Under the pieces are notes generated by a model. The model was given only the letters and a program-made list of their open reading frames with translations. It ran no database searches and had not been told where the DNA came from. Made by a program: the position numbers and the translations under genes. This document shows, in pieces, positions 1-3,784 of a stretch of DNA of 5,957 bases. Source of the stretch: CS1-C013 sp964347265 (GTDB lineage Archaea; Aenigmatarchaeota; Aenigmatarchaeia; Aenigmatarchaeales; Aenigmatarchaeaceae); NCBI GenBank assembly GCA_964347265.1, contig CAYFXV010000030.1, forward strand, positions 1-5,957, read 5' to 3'. Position 1 is the stretch's first letter; each line of letters begins with the position of its first letter.

Positions 1-591
1 ATAAAATTACCAGAACCAAGTTTAGAAGGGGAAATGAGTGTAGAAGAGACTTTGTTAAAGAGAAGGTCTATCAGAGATTTTTTAAACAAACCTATTCCAT
101 TAGATTTCTTATCTCAGATTTTATGGGCTGCTCAAGGCATAACTTCTGAATCTGGAGGCAGAACTGCTCCTTCTGCTGGTGCGCTGTATCCACTAGAAAT
201 TTATATTCAAGTTAGAAAGGTAGAAGAATTAAAAGAAGGAGTATATCATTATAATCTTAAAAGTCATTCTTTGGATTTAATAAAAGAAGGAGATTTTTCC
301 AGTCAATTAACAAAAGCAGGTTTAAGTCAAGAATGGATTAAAGATGCCAGTTTAAACTTAATTGTTACTGCAGATTTTTCTAGAACCACAAGAAAATATG
401 GAGAAAGGGGAATAAGGTATGTGTATATGGAAGCAGGTCATTGTGGGCAGAACATATATTTACAAACAACTGTTTTAGGGCTTGGTTGTGTAACAGTAGG
501 TGCATTTAATAATGAAGATGTGAAAAATCTGTTATCAATACCTAAAAACCATGAACCCATTTATATAATTCCAATAGGAGTTCCATCATAA
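1..591 (+). CDS. SagB/ThcOx-family nitroreductase-like flavoprotein, 5' partial
   Basis: This is an FMN-dependent nitroreductase-fold oxidoreductase of the SagB/ThcOx type; 196 residues are visible. Frame 1 is open from the first base, and the residues before the first ATG (position 34), IKLPEPSLEGE, resemble the lead-in that family members carry before the KRRSIRDF motif. I therefore read the gene as entering from the left rather than starting at 34, although a purine-rich AAGGGGAA before that ATG keeps an internal start possible. Family features seen are RRS near visible residues 21-23 (FMN phosphate contact), APSAGALYP in the first third, YGERGIRYVYMEAGH in the middle, and GLGCVTVGAF near the end. 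Related enzymes oxidise azolines in peptide natural products together with YcaO proteins, but no such partner is visible, so the substrate is unknown. The gene ends 9 bases from the convergent ACT gene. Confidence 0.85.
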   Translation: MKLPEPSLEGEMSVEETLLKRRSIRDFLNKPIPLDFLSQILWAAQGITSESGGRTAPSAGALYPLEIYIQVRKVEELKEGVYHYNLKSHSLDLIKEGDFSSQLTKAGLSQEWIKDASLNLIVTADFSRTTRKYGERGIRYVYMEAGHCGQNIYLQTTVLGLGCVTVGAFNNEDVKNLLSIPKNHEPIYIIPIGVPS

Positions 592-600
592 ACCAAAATC

Positions 601-978
601 TTAAATTAGTTTTTCTTTGAGAATACCTCTTGCTTTTACCATATCATCTGCTCTAATTGCAAACCTTTCATCGCCAATCATGTATATTGATTCTATGTTT
701 ATCCTTTCTCTTGCCAAATCTCTGGTTAGTTTGGCAACTTCACCTGGTCTGTTAACTACCTTTACAAGAAGGACTTCTTTAACTGTAAAACGTATTCTAG
801 CATTCTCCAAGGCTGATTTTGTTGTGTTCGAATCGCTTGTAATTATTTTGAGCATTCCTTTTTTTCCTGTTATTTCTGTTGCTATTGCTTCTATATTAAC
901 ACCATTTTTTGCTAAAACCTCAGAAACTCTTGCTAAACTCCCTGGTTTGTTTTCAACATAAATTGTGAATTCTTCCAT
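601..978 (-). CDS. tandem ACT-domain protein (small-molecule-sensing regulatory protein)
   Basis: This is a 125-residue cytosolic protein made almost entirely of two ACT domains, which usually bind amino acids or similar ligands at dimer interfaces. The first domain spans about residues 2-60 and opens with FTIYVENKPGSLARV. The second spans about 68-125 and carries VVNRPGEVAKLTRDL. The N-x-P-G turn before the first helix, typical of ligand-binding ACT domains, is present in both (N10-P12-G13 and N76-P78-G79). No catalytic or DNA-binding domain is attached, so it probably acts as a stand-alone sensor; its ligand and partner cannot be read from sequence. The frame stays open upstream to an ATG at 1020, but I chose the ATG at 978. 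The ACT fold begins right there, and a TTTAAAT-type TATA box about 25 bases upstream fits a leaderless transcript; the longer start would place that box inside the gene. Confidence 0.85.
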   Translation of the reverse strand: MEEFTIYVENKPGSLARVSEVLAKNGVNIEAIATEITGKKGMLKIITSDSNTTKSALENARIRFTVKEVLLVKVVNRPGEVAKLTRDLARERINIESIYMIGDERFAIRADDMVKARGILKEKLI

Positions 979-995
979 AACCAGTATTTGAGAAT

Positions 996-1006
996 TAAAT
1001 TTAAAT
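996..1006 (-). promoter_or_regulatory. TATA box for the ACT-domain gene (leaderless)
   Basis: On the minus strand the sequence ATTTAAATTT is centred about 24 bases upstream of the ATG at 978. In archaea a TATA box sits about 25 bases before the transcription start, so transcription would begin at or next to the start codon. No Shine-Dalgarno is seen between the box and the ATG, which agrees with leaderless translation. Confidence 0.5.
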
Positions 1007-1017
1007 ATTTGATAAAA

Positions 1018-1061
1018 CAACTCTTAGAAAGTGAGTTGATGCCCTACCAATCAATAAGCTA
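1018..1061 (-). other. tRNA-D-arm-like patch followed by a hairpin (possible decayed tRNA 5' part)
   Basis: Read on the minus strand, 1061-1041 begins TAGCTTATTG and ends GGTAGGGC. This matches the layout of tRNA positions 8-25: T8, A9, a GCTT/GGGC D-stem with G-U pairs, GG in the loop, and A21. Two bases later comes a perfect 6-bp stem, CAACTC/GAGTTG (1038-1033 with 1023-1018), around a 9-base loop. That is where an anticodon arm would lie, but the stem and loop are the wrong length (5 and 7 expected). No GC-rich acceptor strand precedes it and no T-arm follows, so it is not a working tRNA gene. It may be a decayed tRNA, a leader structure of unknown role, or chance. Confidence 0.2.
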
Positions 1062-1087
1062 AAATTAGGACAAGATTTTACTATTTC

Positions 1088-1122
1088 TATAAATAAACAA
1101 TTTAAAAAATATAAGTAGGTGA
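1088..1122 (+). promoter_or_regulatory. serS promoter and Shine-Dalgarno
   Basis: TATAAATA at 1088-1095 is a good archaeal TATA box and would place transcription start near 1115-1118. AGGTGA at 1117-1122 matches the archaeal anti-Shine-Dalgarno and lies 4 bases before the ATG at 1127, so it fixes that start. A second AT-rich stretch at 1101-1113 is a weaker TATA candidate. The serS promoter is divergent from the ACT gene's promoter. Confidence 0.55.
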
Positions 1123-1126
1123 ATAT

Positions 1127-2419
1127 ATGCTAGATATAAAACTAATCAGAGAAAATCCAAAGATGGTTGAAGAAAATTTAAAGAAAAGACAAGAACCTGA
1201 AAAAATAAAAATTTTAGAGGAATTAGTAAAAAATGATAAACAATACAGAAAACTGTTGCAAGATGTTGAAAAACTAAAACATAAAAGAAATGTTATATCT
1301 AAAGAAATATCCGAATTAAAGAAAAAAAGTAAAACTGCTTCTGAAAAAATAAAGGAAGCTGAGAAAATACCTGAAGAAATAGAAAATATAGAAAAAGAAA
1401 TAAAAGACCTTAAAGAAAAGATTGATTATGCTTTAATGAGATTGCCAAATCTCCTTCATGAGTCTGTTCCTTTTGGAAAAGATGAGAACGATAATGTTGT
1501 AATAAAAACTTGGGGCAAGATTCCTAAATTTGATTTTAAACCAAAAAGCCATGTAGACATTGCAGTTAATCTTGGTTTAATGGATGAAGAGAGAGCAGCT
1601 AAAGTTGCTGGAAGAGGATTTTTTTATTTGAAAGGACCTCTTGCTTTATTAGATCGAGCAATATATAGATATGCTATTGACTTTCTTGTGAAAAAAGGTT
1701 ATTTGCTTATTATTCCTCCGCATATGCTTAGAAAAGATGCATATCAAGGTATGGTTGATTTAGCTGATTTTGAAAATATGATGTATAAAATAGAGAATGA
1801 AGATATGTACATGATTGCAACTGCAGAACATCCTATGGGTGCTATGTTTAAAGACGACATATTGAATAAAAGAGATTTACCAATAAAATTCGTTGGCATT
1901 AGCACTAATTTTAGAAGAGAAATAGGTGCTCATGGAAAATATACAAAAGGTTTGTTTAGAGTTCATCAGTTTAACAAGGTAGAACAGTTCATATTTTGTT
2001 TGTCTGAAGATTCTTGGGATCTTCATGAAGAATTACAAAAAAATGCAGAAGAACTGTATCAAGGCTTAGGAATACACTATAAAGTTGTTAATGTTTGCAC
2101 AGGAGATATAGGAACAATAGCTGCCAAAAAATATGATATACTTGTTTGGATGGCAGATGGAGAGTATAGGGAAGTTGGTTCTAATTCAAATTGTACAGAC
2201 TATCAAGCAAGAAGATTGAATGTAAGATACAGAGAAAAAGAAGGACAGACCCCAGTTGGTTTTGTTCACACTCTTAATAATACTGCTCTGGCAACTTCAA
2301 GAACAATTGTAGCTATTTTGGAACAGTATCAACAACCAGATGGAACAGTTTTAATTCCTAAGGTTTTAGTTCCTTACATGGGTGGAATTAAGAAATTAGA
2401 AAAAACAAGTAAAGCTTAA
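1127..2419 (+). CDS. serS: seryl-tRNA synthetase (class II)
   Basis: This enzyme charges tRNA-Ser (and tRNA-Sec where present) with serine, using ATP, in the cytosol. The 430-residue length is normal for the common, non-methanogenic SerRS. It opens with MLDIKLIRENP, typical of the family's N-terminus. Residues about 28-100 form the long lysine/glutamate-rich antiparallel coiled coil that grips the tRNA-Ser variable arm. The catalytic core follows: motif 1 near 175-205, the serine-binding TAE at 232-234, motif 2 with FRRE at 262-265 and RVHQFNKVE at 278-286, SNCTDYQARR at 354-363, and motif 3 TSRTIVAILEQYQ at 390-402 with its ATP-binding Arg392. HTLNNTALATSR and ATAEHP are, from family knowledge, variants I associate with archaeal SerRS. 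No motif is broken, so the enzyme should be active. A Shine-Dalgarno 4 bases upstream confirms the start. Confidence 0.97.
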   Translation: MLDIKLIRENPKMVEENLKKRQEPEKIKILEELVKNDKQYRKLLQDVEKLKHKRNVISKEISELKKKSKTASEKIKEAEKIPEEIENIEKEIKDLKEKIDYALMRLPNLLHESVPFGKDENDNVVIKTWGKIPKFDFKPKSHVDIAVNLGLMDEERAAKVAGRGFFYLKGPLALLDRAIYRYAIDFLVKKGYLLIIPPHMLRKDAYQGMVDLADFENMMYKIENEDMYMIATAEHPMGAMFKDDILNKRDLPIKFVGISTNFRREIGAHGKYTKGLFRVHQFNKVEQFIFCLSEDSWDLHEELQKNAEELYQGLGIHYKVVNVCTGDIGTIAAKKYDILVWMADGEYREVGSNSNCTDYQARRLNVRYREKEGQTPVGFVHTLNNTALATSRTIVAILEQYQQPDGTVLIPKVLVPYMGGIKKLEKTSKA

Positions 2420-2432
2420 ATCTTTTTCTTAA
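2420..2432 (+). terminator. T-rich transcription end after serS
   Basis: Directly after the serS stop codon the plus strand reads ATCTTTTTCTTA, a pyrimidine/T run of the kind that ends transcription in archaea without a hairpin. Some read-through into the gene that starts 25 bases after serS is possible, because no clear TATA box for that gene is seen. Confidence 0.35.
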
Positions 2433-2444
2433 GAATTTACATGT

Positions 2445-2720
2445 ATGAATGGACTAGTGATTATTACAGATGATATTACAAAAATTATTGGTAAAGAAAA
2501 ACATAAAATTGAGATTTTAGATGTTAAAAAGATAACAAAAAGAGGTGCTAGTTATCAAGCTGGAATACCAGGAGAAATGGCTGAATATTTAGGTATAAAT
2601 GAAGAAAAAGAAAAAGTACTTTTTATTAAAGATTCTGAAAAACCTAACATTTTTTATATGGTTAATACAAAAGTGTGCATAGATAATAAGTTAATTTCCT
2701 TAGAGGAAAAGATGCGCTAG
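2445..2720 (+). CDS. small protein, possibly AbrB/MazE-like
   Basis: This is a 91-residue cytosolic protein that I do not recognise with certainty. Residues 30-50 run ITKRGASYQAGIPGEMAEYL and are followed by GI. This resembles the swapped-hairpin AbrB/MazE/SpoVT DNA-binding unit, where a basic residue and SYQVTIP-like strand lead to a short helix and LGI. A strand region with KVLFIKD and NIFYMV follows. AbrB-type proteins are dimeric DNA-binding regulators or antitoxins, but the N-terminal 28 residues (IITDDITKIIG) are not typical and no toxin gene lies beside it. The start at 2445 is the first in-frame ATG; another ATG at 2441 is out of frame. The gene lies 25 bases after serS on the same strand and could be co-transcribed. 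Its TAG stop overlaps the orphan tRNA 3' end, so the original C-terminus may have been altered by a recombination there. Confidence 0.6.
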   Translation: MNGLVIITDDITKIIGKEKHKIEILDVKKITKRGASYQAGIPGEMAEYLGINEEKEKVLFIKDSEKPNIFYMVNTKVCIDNKLISLEEKMR

Positions 2721-2742
2721 TTCAAATCCTGCCCTCCGCACC
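2719..2742 (+). other. orphan tRNA 3' end (tRNA-Leu-like); possible attachment-site relic
   Basis: The sequence holds a textbook tRNA 3' terminus in order: T-loop TTCAAAT (2721-2727), T-stem 3' strand CCTGC (2728-2732), acceptor 3' strand CCTCCGC (2733-2739), discriminator A (2740) and CC. It is strikingly GC-rich for this region. The five bases before the T-loop (GCTAG) pair with CCTGC at only three positions, and no GCGGAGG acceptor 5' strand exists on either strand of the window, so no complete tRNA is encoded. The implied acceptor stem GCGGAGG with discriminator A best fits tRNA-Leu, which is an inference. Match beginning at the T-loop and ending at the tRNA's 3' end is the usual footprint left by a tRNA-targeting tyrosine integrase. 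Confidence 0.6.
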
Positions 2743-2743
2743 T

Positions 2744-3355
2744 TTACTCAACCCTTATTTCTTCATTATGTTCAGGGCAGATTACATATCCCTTTACTTT
2801 AGATGATAGACATTTACTAACAGCAATATAGTGTTTACCCTCTTGGCAATAAACCTTTTTTTCTCTAATTTCTCCAGAAGCTTTAGCTATTTCTTCTTCT
2901 AGTTTTTCTATAGCTTCTTTATTTCGCTCTTTTAATTCATTATAAACTTCTTCAGATAATATTCCATCTTTTTTCTCTTCATCTAACAATTCTGATGCTT
3001 TCTTTAATTTTTCTAAATCTTCTCTAGCCTTTTTTACATTTACGTCTTTTTTGGGGGGAACAACAAATTCTTCTTCAGTCTTTTCTTCTTTCTTTATTTC
3101 AGTTTCTTTTGAACCTTCAGATACTTTCTTTTTTAAAACCTTTCCATCAATAACATCTTGTTTTATTCTTTTCTCCTCTCCTTTTTGTTTACCACGCCTC
3201 TCAAATATTTTTGATATAATCAAAAATATAATAGGTAAACCAACTATTATTCCTGCTATTATAAAACCTAAAAACACTTCTTCAATATAATTAAATATAG
3301 TAAAAACTATGAATGCACCAATTATATCCAGGATGAAAAAAATTAATTTTTTCAT
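2744..3355 (-). CDS. two-TM membrane protein with charged helical region and C-terminal Cys/His module
   Basis: This 203-residue protein is of no family I can name. Residues 4-24 and 27-50 are two hydrophobic segments forming a membrane hairpin. The following ERRGKQKGEEKR is strongly basic, so by the positive-inside rule the long C-terminal part should be cytosolic. Residues 55-105 are a low-complexity Lys/Glu linker. Residues 108-160 are predicted amphipathic helix containing LDEEKKDGILSEEVYNELK, which resembles the short SHOCT-type helical motif. The C-terminus (170-196) has C170, H175, C182, C193 and H196 in a C-x4-H-x6-C-x10-C-x2-H pattern that could bind zinc. The codon for Met1 directly follows its own upstream promoter region. 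The 3' end is convergent with the small AbrB-like gene and starts one base past the tRNA fragment. A scaffold or membrane-anchored sensor is conceivable but unproven. Confidence 0.8.
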   Translation of the reverse strand: MKKLIFFILDIIGAFIVFTIFNYIEEVFLGFIIAGIIVGLPIIFLIISKIFERRGKQKGEEKRIKQDVIDGKVLKKKVSEGSKETEIKKEEKTEEEFVVPPKKDVNVKKAREDLEKLKKASELLDEEKKDGILSEEVYNELKERNKEAIEKLEEEIAKASGEIREKKVYCQEGKHYIAVSKCLSSKVKGYVICPEHNEEIRVE

Positions 3356-3360
3356 TTAAA

Positions 3361-3395
3361 CCATATAATAATATTTTGATTCTTAAATAAAAATT
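3361..3395 (-). promoter_or_regulatory. promoter of the two-TM membrane protein gene
   Basis: On the minus strand, TTTATTTAAG (around 3382-3391) is a TATA-like box about 30 bases before the ATG at 3355, giving a leader of only a few bases. A second AT-rich patch (AATATTATTATAT, 3363-3375) is closer to the start and less well placed. No Shine-Dalgarno is seen, so near-leaderless expression is likely. Confidence 0.4.
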
Positions 3396-3401
3396 AAGAA
3401 A

Positions 3402-3440
3402 GGTTTAAATTCTTAACTATTTCATATTTTGATAGTGATA
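3402..3440 (+). promoter_or_regulatory. promoter and weak Shine-Dalgarno of the 89-residue protein gene
   Basis: TTTAAAT at 3404-3410 is a good archaeal TATA box and would start transcription near 3431-3434. AGTGAT at 3434-3439, three bases before the ATG at 3443, is a partial match to the GGTGAT Shine-Dalgarno. Together they support 3443 as the start rather than the next ATG at 3449. This promoter is back to back with that of the two-TM gene. Confidence 0.45.
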
Positions 3441-3442
3441 TA

Positions 3443-3712
3443 ATGCCTATGGAAAATTTTACTGATGCATTAACGAATTATTTAAGAATTATTGATGAGA
3501 AAGGAGACTTTGATAACGGAGAAACTGCATATATATCTATATTTCGTCCGATTTTGTGTGCTTCTTTTAGAGGAAATATTAAAGAACTTCAAGGAATGCA
3601 TAAAAAAATGGTAGAAAAAGAAGAAGAACGAAACGGTAATGTTCCACCAGAATTCTCAAATTATAAAAAGGCTCTTTCTGCTTTTATATACTTTTTGAAA
3701 CAAGATCAATAA
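3443..3712 (+). CDS. hypothetical small helical protein
   Basis: This is an 89-residue protein that I do not recognise. It has no signal peptide, membrane segment or cysteine motif; its single cysteine is isolated. The sequence looks mainly alpha-helical: a first helix around FTDALTNYLRIIDE, a short acidic turn (KGDFDNGE), a second stretch from AYISIFRPILCASF into GNIKELQGMHKKMVEKEEE, and a final helix SNYKKALSAFIYFLK after a PPEF break. The amphipathic pattern suggests a small soluble helical bundle or a protein-binding adaptor. A TATA box and partial Shine-Dalgarno before the ATG, codon use like that of its neighbours and a clean stop support a real gene. It lies between the divergent membrane-protein gene and topA, 60 bases ahead of topA on the same strand, but topA appears to have its own promoter. 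Confidence 0.65.
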   Translation: MPMENFTDALTNYLRIIDEKGDFDNGETAYISIFRPILCASFRGNIKELQGMHKKMVEKEEERNGNVPPEFSNYKKALSAFIYFLKQDQ

Positions 3713-3730
3713 TTTAAATTCTAAAAAAGC

Positions 3731-3757
3731 ATTTAAATATAACCCTATATTATATAT
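3731..3757 (+). promoter_or_regulatory. topA promoter region with two TATA candidates
   Basis: Two TATA-like boxes precede topA. ATTTAAATAT at 3731-3740 would start transcription near 3762, at the first base of the GC-richer TCCCGTGG block. TATATTATATATTA at 3746-3759 would start it at or near the ATG at 3773, giving a leaderless message. No convincing Shine-Dalgarno lies before the ATG, which favours the second. Confidence 0.45.
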
Positions 3758-3758
3758 T

Positions 3759-3784
3759 AATCCCGTGGTCTAATGGTCATAATA
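3759..3784 (+). other. tRNA-5'-half-like patch overlapping the topA start
   Basis: The segment CCCGTGGTCTAATGGTCAT resembles the 5' part of Asp/Glu/Val-type tRNAs: T8, a GTCT D-stem strand, GG in the D-loop, and a TGGTCTAATGG match to the RNA polymerase III A-box consensus. The D-stem partner reads TAAT where TGAT or similar would be expected, leaving mismatches. The acceptor 5' strand would be AATCCCG, and no matching CGGGATT is seen. Half of it is also the topA coding start (MVII). I treat it as probably coincidental, recorded because two other tRNA-like pieces lie nearby. Confidence 0.15.

Noticed and set aside
617..961. Open frame of 114 codons on the plus strand
   Set aside because: It is antisense to the well-supported tandem ACT gene and has no recognisable protein signature of its own.
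979..1020. Longer N-terminus for the ACT protein from the ATG at 1020
   Set aside because: The extra 14 residues (MFYQIFKFNSQILV) precede the ACT fold without family support and would place the TATA box inside the coding region.
2694..2709. Hairpin TTTCCT-TAG-AGGAAA as a terminator or variable arm
   Set aside because: It lies within the coding end of the 91-residue ORF, is AT-rich and short, and has no T run after it; probably chance.
2680..2742. A working split-tRNA 3' half ending at 2742
   Set aside because: The T-stem has two mismatches in five pairs, and the upstream bases, which also encode the small ORF, do not form an anticodon-stem strand; a scar fits better.
3047..3058. T6G6 run (C6A6 on the coding minus strand) as a programmed frameshift site
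   Set aside because: The frame reads CCC CCC AAA AAA, which does not fit the X-XXY-YYZ slippage pattern, and neither alternative frame extends a meaningful protein. It is only a place to watch for sequencing indels.
3051..3290. Open frame of 79 codons on the plus strand
   Set aside because: It is antisense to the Lys/Glu-rich two-TM protein gene; its Ser/Phe-rich composition is the expected mirror of those codons.
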